A DNA stretch of 64,000 nucleotides, taken from contig NC_134288.1 in NCBI RefSeq assembly GCF_949628215.1, forward strand, positions 1,240,001 to 1,304,000. Direction: 5' to 3'. Origin of the DNA: Phalacrocorax aristotelis. Lineage: Eukaryota > Chordata > Aves > Suliformes > Phalacrocoracidae. Made by a program: the position numbers and the translations under genes. Shown one piece after another: positions 49,401 to 61,100 of this stretch (its first letter is position 1; every line of letters begins with the position of its first letter). Below the pieces are notes generated by a model. That model searched no databases and was not told the DNA's origin. It saw only the letters and a program-made list of their open reading frames with translations.

Positions 49401-51311
49401 ACGTCTAAAGTGGGTTGGTCAGTAAAAAATCTTAGTGAACTGCCAGCACAACACTTTTTGGACTCTGATACACTGCACAGAACAGCATGTTATGGCACCA
49501 CACCTATATGCTCCATAAACTATGTCTAAAAAGTACATGTGTATTATTTCAAGCTTGAAAGCATTAATTAGGGCCAGACCTCAGAGATGGTAGCTCCCTG
49601 AGGCTTTTTTTTTTTTGTTAAAACAAAATGTAGAAAGAAGAGCCACAGCACACTTCTCTTCCCATGCAGTGCTGAGGATGGTTCTGGAGCCACTCTACGC
49701 ATTTTCCTACTGAGATGGTGTATACTTCCTGTAACTTCAAAACTGAGTCATGGAAACCAAATATCACTTTGTATGTACCCTTCTGTATGCTGCTTACCAC
49801 CACTGGGGTGTTTAGGTAAGCACTCTACATTTTAACCAATCTGTCCCAGCTATGAGCTAAGGACCTGATAGGTCTAATTAAGCAATACTTGACAGAGAGA
49901 CCAAGAACTTAGAATGTGAAAAACACCTTGTTCTGGCATGCTTCGATACCTCCAGCTTAGGTCAGCTCACTGAAGGAAGGGAAATCTACCCTCTTGAACT
50001 CAAACAGAAAATCCTAGGAGAATCATAAGCAAGAGCTGGGGCACTGCATTTAGGAAGGCTTGTCTTGTGTAAATGTTTATCTCTCATTTTGAAGTAATAA
50101 ACTGTTTTCAAGGCCTTTCTGTGTTATCATCTCTGGTCTACACTGATTTTGCTCTTCCATAGCTCATCCTCCCTGGAAACATTTTAAAAAGTTATTTTTA
50201 AGCTATGGTGGAAGCCTAGTAGTCAACACTAGACTGTTAAGAATAGACAGCTGGATGGCAGATTTCAGCTGAATTTCTAGATTTTACAGATACTAAACAG
50301 ATTGCTAGCACACCACAGAAATGAGGAAAAACTAAGCAGCACAGACTAAAACATAGCAGAGTTTCAGAGATTTCACTCATTTTGGGAGGGAGTCTGCACT
50401 AGACAGCACAGTCTTCCACAAGCACAAACTAGTCCTTGATATCAGCCATTAAACAGCAAAGCATTGGGAACTGCTTCACATATCATCAAATCTGGCTGTT
50501 AGGTATGGAAGGTGACCAAACTGCATTGCTCATTGTCACAATTTGCAGGTGCAAGATTCTAGATCTTGTTGGGATGGCCCACAATGACTTAGGCACTCAG
50601 AGCAACAGCTCGTGGCAGAATCCAGTGAGGCTAAGGCTTTCCTAAAGCCCAGTTGGCTTTCTTCCAGCCCACAGAACACAGAGTGAAATCCTTTAACAGC
50701 TGCTGTAATACAATGATTTTCCAAAGTTTCAGTATTGCATGAATCTGGACTGCTCTAGCTAGACTCTGCAGATAGTAAAAGGAAATGGCTCTGCATTGCC
50801 AAATTCAGGGAGATAGTGTTGTTTCGGGAGTCAAAACACAAAAGAATAATTTAAGACAAAATATTCTAAACAAAAAAGTAAAAAAAAAACCCAGAAAATT
50901 GGATACAATTCAAGGCTTCTCTAAGAAGCATGAACAACTTAGAGGTTCTACAGCTCCGCCTGGTCACAAAGGGTATCACCTTTCCAATTTCTGCCCTGCC
51001 TTTGTAAATCCTCAGTATAGGCATGACATACTGCTTGGCCGGGACTCCAAACTTACCTGAACTGTGGTGCTCTGTCTTTCCCTGACACTTTAGAAGAGTC
51101 TGTCGTGGTGGATTATCAGAGTGGGGAAGCATTTACTGTTTTTCAGTTCTTAAGGTACTTCAAGCTGTGAACAGACTCTGGCAATCAGGGCTCCTCACCA
51201 GAGATAAAGTCAGCCAGAGTACACCTGTGAGAGCAAAGGAGCAGCTAGCATTACCTTATCGTTCAGGAGCGGTTTGATCTCTGTCAACTGAACATCCTGC
51301 AGTTCATCCAT
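16271..51311 (-). CDS. NDRG3: NDRG3, N-myc downstream-regulated gene 3, 16 coding exons including one cassette
   Basis: The exons listed below join in frame with GT-AG introns. They give 374 residues without, or 387 with, the 39-nt cassette exon; human NDRG3 is about 375. The product is a cytoplasmic alpha/beta-hydrolase-fold protein of the NDRG family. The first 31 residues ([13 protein letters not shown]) are followed by the fold, with [25 protein letters not shown], the nucleophile-elbow region GIGLGAGAY (no catalytic serine, as in all NDRGs), [18 protein letters not shown], the helical cap, [12 protein letters not shown] and [20 protein letters not shown] serine-rich tail ends TMEVSC, the family signature. 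NDRG3 is known to bind lactate and to be controlled by PHD2/VHL in hypoxia. The gene spans more than 35 kb; its largest intron (28666-44715) is 16 kb. Its untranslated first exon was not found. Residue differences from human, such as FSGW at exon 8, look conservative. Confidence 0.96.
16963..17001 (-). CDS. NDRG3: NDRG3 cassette exon (alternative coding exon 15)
   Basis: 39 nt between a TTTCCAG acceptor and a GTACCT donor. Spliced after exon 14 it reads [13 protein letters not shown] and then V at the next junction, preserving the frame. This matches the alternative insert known in NDRG3/NDRG4 transcripts between the GMGY and SASMTRL segments. It lies in the 2.2-kb intron before the last exon. 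Because its phase equals that of the last exon, it can be included or skipped. Confidence 0.88.
18636..18687 (-). CDS. NDRG3: NDRG3 coding exon 14
   Basis: 52 nt encoding [17 protein letters not shown] plus a final A; CGCAG acceptor, GTAAGT donor. The dangling A makes ATG (Met) or ATC (Ile), depending on which exon follows. Confidence 0.95.
18778..18813 (-). CDS. NDRG3: NDRG3 coding exon 13
   Basis: 36 nt encoding [18 protein letters not shown] acceptor, GTGAGA donor. Residues are identical to those known for human. Confidence 0.95.
19501..19548 (-). CDS. NDRG3: NDRG3 coding exon 12
   Basis: 48 nt encoding [22 protein letters not shown] acceptor, GTGAGT donor. Confidence 0.95.
20943..20994 (-). 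CDS. NDRG3: NDRG3 coding exon 11
   Basis: 52 nt encoding [22 protein letters not shown] acceptor, GTATGT donor. Human reads [17 protein letters not shown] here. Confidence 0.95.
22644..22709 (-). CDS. NDRG3: NDRG3 coding exon 10
   Basis: 66 nt encoding [20 protein letters not shown] and L; TTTCAG acceptor, GTAAGT donor. Confidence 0.95.
23104..23207 (-). CDS. NDRG3: NDRG3 coding exon 9
   Basis: 104 nt encoding [20 protein letters not shown] and [19 protein letters not shown] acceptor, GTACAG donor. Helical cap region. Confidence 0.96.
24421..24477 (-). CDS. NDRG3: NDRG3 coding exon 8
   Basis: 57 nt encoding [25 protein letters not shown] acceptor, GTAAGT donor. A second AG seven bases downstream would break the frame. 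Human has LSGLTTN at the start of this exon. Confidence 0.94.
25000..25086 (-). CDS. NDRG3: NDRG3 coding exon 7
   Basis: 87 nt encoding [20 protein letters not shown] and [15 protein letters not shown] acceptor, GTGAGT donor. The acceptor at 25087-25088 was chosen over an AG five bases later because it restores the LSHPDL reading frame. Confidence 0.97.
26770..26830 (-). CDS. NDRG3: NDRG3 coding exon 6 (elbow motif)
   Basis: 61 nt encoding [26 protein letters not shown] acceptor, GTAAGT donor. It contains the glycine-rich nucleophile elbow without the catalytic serine. Confidence 0.96.
27161..27223 (-). CDS. NDRG3: NDRG3 coding exon 5
   Basis: 63 nt encoding [26 protein letters not shown] acceptor, GTAAGT donor. 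The split codon with exon 6 reads Asn. Confidence 0.95.
27748..27868 (-). CDS. NDRG3: NDRG3 coding exon 4
   Basis: 121 nt encoding [20 protein letters not shown] and [23 protein letters not shown] acceptor, GTAAGA donor. Confidence 0.97.
28560..28665 (-). CDS. NDRG3: NDRG3 coding exon 3
   Basis: 106 nt encoding [17 protein letters not shown] and [18 protein letters not shown] acceptor, GTAAGC donor. The first strands of the hydrolase fold. Confidence 0.96.
34380..35470 (-). mobile_element. Ancient CR1/L3-like LINE relic, antisense
   Basis: On + the segment reads as the reverse complement of a decayed CR1-superfamily reverse-transcriptase region. It has the characteristic AGGTCCCAACACAGACCTCT near 34431, then the block around the position where active copies encode the YRPISL region, and further matches up to about 35470. 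The - strand frame 34790-35236 preserves traces such as [20 protein letters not shown] and [12 protein letters not shown], resembling the segment just upstream of the RT YRPISL motif. Many gaps and stops show that it is long dead. Boundaries are approximate. Confidence 0.65.
36650..36722 (+). mobile_element. Short decayed CR1 3' tail
   Basis: Contains AGGGTCAGACTAGACTGG, then a TGTCCTTAAATCTTTGAATG stretch, the order of the CR1 3' end (GGACTAGATGA...CCTT...ATGATTCT). Degraded, so the family is likely but the subfamily is unknown. Confidence 0.5.
42038..42054 (+). repeat. T17 homopolymer
   Basis: A run of 17 T bases in NDRG3 intron 2. No adjacent retroposon body was recognised on the - strand. 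Confidence 0.85.
44716..44751 (-). CDS. NDRG3: NDRG3 coding exon 2
   Basis: 36 nt encoding [12 protein letters not shown] between a TTAACAG acceptor and a GTAAGA donor. The acceptor is preceded by an unusually long T-rich tract (A-rich at about 44761-44800 on +). Confidence 0.95.
46515..47387 (+). pseudogene. CR1 ORF2 endonuclease part, broken by two stops
   Basis: This apurinic-endonuclease-like domain keeps its catalytic-region motifs (ETWWD, GDFNYPD, SDHN). One TGA splits it at 46713 and another separates it from the RT at 47385. The frame is otherwise intact, pointing to recent insertion. Confidence 0.85.
47400..48767 (+). pseudogene. CR1 ORF2 reverse-transcriptase part, C-terminally deleted
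   Basis: An open frame of 455 codons covers the RT fingers and palm ([32 protein letters not shown]). The last ~25 codons after LEEWLTR are translated 3' UTR, created by an internal deletion. The usual S after GVPQG is replaced by L. Confidence 0.88.
49605..49616 (+). repeat. T12 homopolymer
   Basis: A short T run in NDRG3 intron 1; not associated with any recognised retroposon. Confidence 0.8.
51255..51311 (-). CDS. NDRG3: NDRG3 coding exon 1 (start codon)
   Basis: 57 nt encoding [19 protein letters not shown], followed by a GTAATG donor. The start context CACCATGG is an ideal Kozak match. A TTACAG acceptor lies four bases before the ATG (exon from 51315), so at least one untranslated exon lies upstream. 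Confidence 0.95.
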
Positions 51312-54300
51312 GGTGCTGTAAGTGGAACCAATTAGGCCTCAGAGCAGCAAATGGGTGATTCTGAAACAAAGGCATATTGTTAGAAATAGTATTACAAGAG
51401 ACACTAGCCAAAGAAAGCTCTACAATCTTTCATTAGACTTGTCTGTGCTCAAACTGAAGCCTGAAAGAAGCTGGCTCTCAGTGCAACATAGAGTACCTGT
51501 AACTGCACGAAGGCGAACAGCCATGCCCACACTGAGTGTGTCAGTTATGTTACTCCTTACCCTGCACATTGCCTTGCCCATTGAAAGCTGGCCCTGAAAG
51601 CTCAGCCCTTTATACTCAGAAAGTCTGGGTCCACTTCCCTGCATTGCTGGTACTTCAGCCATAGACTGCCTGGAAATGAACTGGAAATGCCTCGATTAAC
51701 AGAGTGAACATGAGTGTTCATGTCCCAGTGAGATAACAGAGTGAACACAAGAGTGTTTAATATGTAGGAGTACTGACATCTCACTGCCATGCCTGACACA
51801 CCTTAACCACAGCAACCAGCCACTAAAGACAGGGCTATGCCCATAACCCATGAGACATGCAGCCAACACTGCACTGGCGCATGGGAGACAGAGGTGCAGA
51901 GATCCAAGTACCTTGCGGGCAGAACAAGACAGCCCAGAACCCAAGGCAGCCCTTGTTTTATGCGGTGGAATATAAAAATGGCCCCGTTGAACATGTGCTG
52001 GGTAACACTGTTAATTGCGCAGCCCAACCAATCATTCTCCATCAGGTGGTGCAGAGTCATCAAAGGAAAGAAAAAAAAAACAATCCACAGTAGGTGAGGT
52101 TGCCATATGTCTATGGGAAATCACTGCTGCGACAGAGTCAGGGAAGAAATCTTCTAGTATAAATACAACAATGAGGATGGAGGAAAAATATGGCAGAGTT
52201 TACCAGGGATTTAATTTTGTTCTAGAGGCTCTACCTGTGTTTCTAGACAGGAGCATTTCTAGAGCAGGTCGTTGCCGCAATATGAAGAGGGCTCTGGCAA
52301 TAGGAGATGATCGTGCCTGATGGTGCAGATTATTTGGTTGTTCAGGAAAACTATACATATTACTGTAGATGAAATAAAAGAAGTCACGGACATAAGTAGG
52401 GAGAGGAATAGGGACGTGGTGGGCTCCCTGGGCATTAGCTGAGTCTGCTAGAAAAAGACTCTCAAATACTGTCACAAACCAAATTCTTTGTCCAAGATAA
52501 TATTCTGCTGCTAACCATGAAAAAAAAAAAGTGGTAAAAGTACTGCAACTGCGCTCCTCCAGCCACCTTAATTCCACACATACACGCACTGCCTCGGGAA
52601 GGAGGGGTTCCCCTCACTCCAAATGCTGTGCAAAGCTGTGCATTCTTGTCATCACCCCTTATGCCAGGACTGACATTGCTGTGGGCGAAGCCAGACTGGC
52701 ACGAAACAAATCATAATGCCTTTTCCCTCTGAAAATCAGCCATAGCAACTCCCCTCTCTTCTAGCTTCTTTGATTTGGGAACTTGAAATTATTCTTCTTT
52801 TTCAGATTTCTTTTCTATAAAACACATCAGTTGTGAGACTTCCAAGAAACCAGTTAATTTGCAGGTAACATTCCCCTTACCCCAAGATGAATTTTTCATT
52901 CAGAAGAGCCGTAAGAGTCATAAGGCGCTTAAGCCCCAGAGGAAGAGCTAGGTACTGTAGTTCTGATAAGAAATTATGGAAACAAAAAAAATATTTTCTA
53001 CTAAGGAATTACAAGTTCCATACACACTGGGAGTGATTAAGAGCTCGACATCTACCAGGTTCTCTGCAAAACAGCATCCCACAAGATTAGACACCAAAGG
53101 AGTTTCAAACAAGCCTCACAAAGCTTATCTGCAGCAGGTGACAGACAGTACTAGCATAACCACCTTATTATCTGGAGAGCTTATTCTTCTCTTATGCTTC
53201 TTTGAAAAGATCCCCTGGACCTGATGACAGGCAGGAAGGTGATGCTTATTCTTCGGTCACCCAAAAGACCAAGAAATTTTCCACTCTACCCAAAGGGATT
53301 AAAAAACTGCACACACCAGCCACCTTTCTCTGGGGGTTCTTATACACTAGGGTGTAGTAAGTTATGCGTGTTTTGTGGTTCATGAGTCTTAGGCTCACAC
53401 CTAGCATTTTTGCCTAAATCAGAGTCTACAGTGAAGCAGGGTCTTTAATAACCACTCACTACTGAGCTTTGACTGACCAAAGAACAACTCGAAGCTCTGC
53501 ATTAGATTCCCCAAAGATACTTTTGCTAAAGCTTTGCAGATACTCATGGTTTCCCCTGAGCGCACAACTGCCAGAGAGCCCTGGGATGCACCCTGCATAA
53601 ACGTGCCCACGGACATCGTTTGCTGCTGATACAAGCATGCCAGTCCACGAAGTGTGTGAAGTATAGAGAGAGGGAGACATACTTGGTTTGTAAATCCCAT
53701 GCGCTACTTTGTTAGTCATTTGTTATAGGAGAGTAATAAAACACTAAAGCGTTCAAAGCAAGGATTATCTCATCAACCTTGATTTCATACTTGATCTCTA
53801 GATGCAACTACAGCATACACAATAAACAATGTCACTGAAATTAATCTGATGCATACCCTCCTGGTCAGTATTGCTCCAAAAACTGTTTCAGGGGAAGGGG
53901 GAGTCTCTAGGGCAAAACACTGCTGTATTACACCTGCACTGCATGTTGCTCCTTTGTTCAAGCAAGATGGGCAGCAAAAGGAAAGGCTGCTGTTTTGGGT
54001 GCTTGGTTCAGAATTGGGTGAAACACCCTTGAGAAAGAAGAGACCGCTTTCCTTAACGCCAGATGGGCTCATGTAGCTGGGAAAACTTCTGTAGGGGAGC
54101 ACACGGGAAGAGGAAGAGACATGCTCTGCAATGAGCCTGCAGCACAGTCAGCCTGGGAAACTCTTCAGCTCAGAGCAGACTCTCACCCAGGCTGCAGGAG
54201 CAAAAGCAGGACCTCCGAAGGGGCCAAAGGGGACTGAATGCTGAGGTGAGCCAAGAAGGCACTGAAAATTGCTGAACTGACAGAAATTGCAAAAATCAGA

Positions 54301-55146
54301 CAGAAAGATTAAACCTGCACAACCATGAATGGCCAGATGGTGGATTTATTTTCTAAATATTTTGATTCTGATGTGCTCATCTGGGAAATCAGTTTTTCTG
54401 CTTTCCTAGAAACTAAAAGCTTTTTGAAAGTTTTTTTCAAGGAAAAGGTACAGGGGTGCCCATCAGTGCTTGCAAGAAGCTTTTTTTTTTTTTGATTGCT
54501 GAACCAGCTCTTCCCAATCCACTCACTTGTTTACTCTCCAGAAAATGACTCACAGCTGCAGGACTTCATTTGAATCCATTCAGAGGATATTCTGTAGACA
54601 GATGCATGCATGTTTCTCTTCCCAAGGTCTTAGCAATCTGAATGTGATTGCCCTGGACCAAACCTGGGTAACTTGGTATTACAGCACAAGATCCGACTTG
54701 CTCCATGCGATTATTCACAACTTCACCTGAGCAACCTGCTATGCTAACAGCAAGACGGCTTTCGGTTTGAAACAAGGCAAAGGTGACGTTTGTCCAAAAA
54801 AGGCCACAAAACTTTCTCAAAAGAGAATGCTTTGTAGCAGAGAGACCTGGTAAAGCACATCTCCAAATGCAGAGGCAAAGGGAAGGGTAGGGTATTGGTG
54901 ACCTGCGTGATCCTCTGCTCCAACCATGTGAAAGACTCCTTGTAAAAGATCTGCAGACATGTCTGCCCAGAAAACAATCAACTCTCTGCCTCCACTTCTC
55001 CTGTTATTTAAAGAAACAAACATGTCATGTCATAAGCTGAAAGCAAGTTTGAACTATCACAACAAAGCAGCATAAATACTCACAGCACACAGACTAGTTC
55101 TGTAGAAGCCAGGCTACAGGCAAAGCAAAAGATTTGGCTGAAATAA

Positions 55147-55170
55147 TACATATGTATATATGTATGTATA
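55147..55170. repeat. (ATAT/GTAT)-rich microsatellite-like patch
   Basis: Alternating ATACATATGTATATATGTAT-type sequence, a simple repeat. Confidence 0.65.
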
Positions 55171-58100
55171 AATCATAGATTTTTCTATAAATGTCTCAGT
55201 ACCACCTGCTTTGCAAGTATTCCTCTTGCCTCCATTTATATATGACTATAAATACACTCAAATATCCCAATTTAAGCAATCCATCCCTTTCCAAAGGCTT
55301 CCTTCCTGAAGGCTGGAGTAGGCTCCATGCTCTTTGAAAACCAGTAAGACAAGAATCGAGGAAAGACATTGGTGAATCATTAGCACAGAGACTAGACATC
55401 AGGGTAGGACAAGAAGGCAGCAAAAAACCAAGGCAGGTGAGCCTCAGAAAGAAACCATCTACCTATAAATTACATCTGACGTATGTGCACACATGCTTAT
55501 TCCAAGATAGAGGTGCTCTCAGTTTACATCGTTTCAATACACAAAAGAAGAAGCTGTGTTAAGGGAAGACCTGCACTACAGACCTGCACCCACAGAGGCA
55601 GCAGTGTAAACTGCAGCGCCTGCGGGTACTTCGGCTCTGGTTTCTGTTCAGCGAAGTTCTAGCAGCACCGATCCCCACGGGGTTACAAGCTGCAAGAGTT
55701 GGATCTTGAATCCAACTCTCTGGGCACCTCCTTGAATATTCTGTTTTGTTATGGAGGTGCAATGTCTCCACACCGTTCAGGAACTCAGTGCAACAAAATC
55801 TTGTATTCAGGGGCTAAAAATTCTTGTTCATTCATCTTGACTCATACATCAACTTGACTACGGCTTCTAATTTATTAACTCCATAGCCCGTTATACTCCT
55901 GCTTTGTACATTAACCACATCAAGGCAAAATTAGACAAGACAGTTATCAAGTTATGCTGCAAAACATGACATTAAGTGTACCTAAATACACGCTCCCTTG
56001 TCCAGCAGCCCAGCAAAGGCCAGCTGAAGAAACCTTCTCTCTAGGGACTGTCATGACAATCTGGGTTAGGTTTCCAAGAACTGCTCTCTGACACAGGTAC
56101 CTGCTTCTTATGAGATAGAAGAAATGCTGCTCCGCGGCGAGCAAAGGAAGACAGGAACAAACCCAGAGTTTGCAGCCAGTACAAGAACCAAAGTAAACTA
56201 CCCACAGTCCTCAGATTTGCAGCTAGCATGTTTATTCAACCGTTTGTTGTGTAGCTTTTCACCATAGCTTTTTCCTTTCCACACAGGGGATTCCTGCTTC
56301 CTGTGCCTCATTTCCTTCTCTCTCTCATACACACCAGAAGACAAGCTGCTTGACAAGGCTCCTCAGTCTGGTCGGGCAGACTGCAGTCTTGGCATATAGA
56401 TCTTAAGTAAAATAAGTTTTGTTTATGGCCTTTGAGACCCTTGGGCATTCTGTTATGTTGCTCCTCAGTCCTTCGCAGGATTTTTGCTAGCAGTGTGCTT
56501 CCTAACCACCTCCATAGACTACTGTTTTGTGTCCTGAATTGCCGGCTGACATGGTAAACTTCCAGCAAAAAAAAGGCGAAGGATCCAAATTCACTTTCAA
56601 AATATTTTCCTAGGTTGGTTACTTTGTGTTCCAGCTCACGGGAATGCACCACATGGTGCTCCATCTCCAAGACAAACTGTGAGCTTGCAGAGAGAAATTG
56701 TGTTCTGCTTAACCAGCACAGCATCAGCTACTGCATACAAGTGACAGTGGCTTTGGAACACAGCATGCTTTTACCTCCTTTAAATCTGGGCTACACCCAG
56801 GACAGAAATGCCAGCTCCTGAATATACTTTCTAAGGAGTGTAAATGTGACCTACATTTAACAGTAGTTTTGTAAGGAAAAGGTCTGTGACCAGCTTTCTA
56901 TTAATCTCGGAGAAAGAGTCCAATCTGAATTACAAGAAGCATCACACTGCCATGTGGTAACTGAGCTCTGCTAGGAGGATGTCATCCTTAGCCACCATTT
57001 GAATTACCAGGCATCAACTACAGGGCTGATTAAGCAAGAATGCAAGAAAAATGTAAAAGTCTTCAAATTGTTTTGGATTACACAGACCAGCGCCCATGAA
57101 AACACTGAACCATGCTGAGCTCCCCTGAACAGTACAGTCCAAGAAGTTTTAGAATGGGCATATCCAGGATATAAACTGGAATGACAAACTTCTCCGATGA
57201 GAATGATGCAAATTGTCTCCAAAAGAGCCTCTTCTGGTCACGGTATCTCTTTCAAATAGCTTTGCAGCACTTCCCTTAATAAGCTGTTCTCCCCACTGCA
57301 AATGAAATAAGCAGTGGCTATTATTATCAGTTATATTACTCATGTGATTTTGTCACATCCCTTTCTTGCCCAGTGGCACCGCCCTATAGCAATACCTGCA
57401 TTATCCAGCATCAGCAGCGCACACAGCTCAAACAAAACCACAGAGCCATTTTTGTCAGTTTTATGGTGAAGGACATGTTCAAACGGATCTGTTCAAAGAT
57501 GCTTTCCCCCCCTCTACTGAGCCACCTGCTCCCACCACCTCCAGAGTTCAGGAGGTCCCACCCAGGTATGGGTGAGGGCTCTACAAAGCTTCAGTTGGAC
57601 ATCTGCCCCAACCAAAACGTTTGTAGCTTCTTCATCAGCACTGTCTACCATCGCTGCATTCACAACGTCTCCCCATGCCATCTCTGCCCACCTCATGACA
57701 ACGCCTTCCAGCTCTCACCCACAGAGGCAGTACGTGCCGCTGAACTCAATCGCAAAGCACAAATGCATCTCTGATCTGACACCAGGCAAGCGGGGAAGGC
57801 AGTCTCTTTGGCAGCAGCTTATTCTTAAGCACCTTACGACTGAATCTGGCTGCTGCCCACCAGATCCTTTGGTTCCCTTTGCAGTTTTACTTTCAAGCTC
57901 GTTTCTGCTTTGTTTCAACTATGCTTCCTACTAATTGACTGTGTGGTTTTAGATTTTAAGTGAAAAAAATTAATGAAATGTGAATATGTATCCCACTGAG
58001 CAAAATAAATCGTTCCAGAGCAAGATAGATTGGAAATCTGTTTAAATGAGATTTTAACAATGATTGTTATTATCAAGCAGCATGTTTCAATTTACTGAAA

Positions 58101-61100
58101 TTCAATGCTGATTTTGCATTTTGTATATCTTATTGAAAAAGTTGCATTTTCACTGGCTACCAAACATTAAACTGCATTGACAAATATAGCCTTTACACCC
58201 AACTAAGCCTTCTTGCTGTGTGGGAGGAACTGCTATTTAAGTTATACCATAACTAAACAAACATTTAGTCAGACCTCAGTTTTCATGTTTTGTAATGCAA
58301 TTGTGATTGATCTTTTTTAATTCATTGGTGTGAAGTGCTATTGGGATGGAAGAAAAATATTCAGATCAAATGCATAAGAAAAGTTTGTAGCGTCACTTTC
58401 ATTTAAAAAATAAAACAACCTTAAACAACTTCTGTTCATTCATATATATACATTTTACAACCTAAAACTGATGTAATAGCACGTATTGGGCAGTGAAGGA
58501 ATTGCACCAAGTAATTCTGGTCACACCTCTTGGCACGTGTGGCGTAATATAGTGCAGCCTGGATAAACCTAACTCAATGTGGGTACAGAAACCATCACAG
58601 GCATGTGCAAAGCTTGGGAAGAACGAATATATTCTGCTCCTCAGCATCTAGAACAACACAACTGCTTTGGTATCAGCTCACTCAGGTAGCTAACACCCTC
58701 CTCTCATTGGGCTGTGTATGTATATACATGAAAATCACTTCTATTCATGTCTTCACAGAGCAAAACCAAACTTTTCTTCTTACTTCATTCAAACTTTAAT
58801 AAATGGATTTTGGCTGTCAGAAAATAGTATACTTGCAGTCAAAAGTTGACCAAATATTTCAACATCTCCAATTCCAAGTTATCCACCAGATGTGGGACAG
58901 ACCTTTTATCACAGCAAATAGATATTGTTTAGTACTACATAATTACATCTATTGAATATAAGAACACAGAAGTACACAGAAAGCAGATTTAACTCTCAGG
59001 ATGCAGTTTCACTATTTTAATCCGCTCCAACTGCAAACCGCTTGCAAAAGATGCATTCACAGGATTGACGTAAATTTTAAGAACACATGTACATTACATG
59101 CAAATCAAATTGCTAAAATTATAATTTTTTTAATTATATGCTTTTTCCCCTTCTTCCTCATCAATTAAATGCTTCCTTCCCTTACCCATGTAGTGGTGCT
59201 CCCTAGAACAAGCTCTTTGAGTTTGCCTTATTGCCCAACCTGCATCATCTGAAGGACAATCTCTTCTCAAGTATCAGTGTCATTACTTCAAAATCATCAC
59301 AACTGCTGTACTGCTGTCACTTCCACCATTTCCTGTCGGTGAATTAATGTCCAAACAAAAAGCATTCTTGTGTGTGTCAGGCTGAATTTTACGCCCCTTC
59401 CCAGGCAGGCAGCCAGCGCAGGAGAGGCAACTCAAATTAACACAGTTAAACCCAGTAACAGATACAGAGCAACTCAGAATCAATTCAGGATGTAATTTTG
59501 TTATTCATTTAATATAATTGTGGGATCCTGCCAAAAGAGATGCTCCTATCCTCCCTCCCTATGCCAGCCAGAAATTCCTTCCTCTCCACCCCTTGCACCA
59601 GGTCAAGGATTAGGCAGTAACGTGGCAAGTCAGAGCTGCTTAATGCCTCCTCAGCTATTTTTTTTCCAGGACTAGTTTTCACTTGGATCAGTGAACTGAC
59701 TGAGGAAAAGGCTTCTTCAGCTCTTTGTGTAACACCTTTTTTCTAAATCTGTCAAGTATAAAGACCTGGCTTTGAGATTTGATTGCAAGAAACTGGGGTT
59801 TTTGGCACTGTTAGCTCTTCAGTTGAATCACGCCGTGGATAAGCACATGCTCGCGACACTGCCAGATGATATGCAGGGGCCTGCACTTAGCTTCCAGATA
59901 TGTTAAATCTAATAAATCTAGATAAAGCATATACAGAATTTAAGACAGAACTCAGTTTGCTAATCTGAGTTGCCTTGTTTTAGGGTATTATTTCAGGATA
60001 GAGAGGAACTTAAGTTTTACCTCGCATCCTCTGAAACCGAACACCAGAACCTCCAGCTCTCTTCTCTGCCCTGCTCCTCTGTCCCCTTGTAGCCATGACC
60101 CAAACCCTGCCTTAAGCAGTGTCTGGCATGCCTGACTGCAACGTGAGCAGATCTAATGCTGACTTTTTGCCAGGCTAGCTTTCTACTGTTTTACTGAACT
60201 GAATGAGCCTATCAGATAATCACATGAACATCAGGACTGGCTCACGTAGTGAGGACCAGCCATGTAATGAGCTCTGGAGTCAGCTCCAAATCCTGCAGTC
60301 TAAGTTGAGGATCAGGTACAACATACAGAGTAGGCAAATATACAGAGTAGTTAACTCACTACAGTCTTCATGATGGTGCCTGGATACACATAACCAAGTC
60401 TATAAATGAACATCTAGCATGCATCAGCACAGGCATTCATGTTGTAAGTGTCTGAAAAGGATAGAAGCCCTTTGATAAAAAAGGTAGTAGTGTCTTGTTT
60501 CAGAGAGGGTGGAAACAGGTATGGGATGCAGCAATTGACCACATCATCTTCCTGCCATCGCAAGCATCCTCCCTTGTGAGTAATAGGAGCAGTTTGCAAA
60601 CACCTGCACGAATATAATACAGACATAGCATGGAAAACACCAACTGCTTCAGGAGTAAATGGAGACTGCTCAGTGTGCCTGAGGCTATCAGCTCCCAGCA
60701 AGGTACATCTGCCCAGGTACTGGGACATTAACTCCAGAGTTCAGGCTCTAGCCCTTCCCTCAAGCGGCAGTGGGCACACAGGGGCTCCAAATGACCTGTT
60801 TCTCAGATGCAAACTGAAGCTGGGCCTGTTACAGTTGCTCTTTTAGGAAGCATTATCCTGTAGAATAGGTTACACTGGAATGATCCTTTAGAAGGATACT
60901 AGTGGAAGATGTGCTCTTCAGTAGAAAACGCAATTCAGTTAGACTAAGTACTGTAGTGTGACAGAAAGCCAGTAAATCCGGCTCACAGACACTCAATTTC
61001 AAGAAAAGCAACTATGTAAAAAAAATCAGGCAACTTGTCAAAACTAAAAAAAAACCAGAAAAAAACAACAAAAAGAAGGCATCCCACAAGGACCCTGAAG

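Larger units (their letters stand above)
44752..51254 (-). other. NDRG3: NDRG3 intron 1 between coding exons 1 and 2
   Basis: A 6.5-kb intron whose main content is the CR1 insertion at 46290-48824, opposite in orientation to NDRG3. It also holds a T12 tract at 49605-49616. Nothing else coding was seen. Confidence 0.65.
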
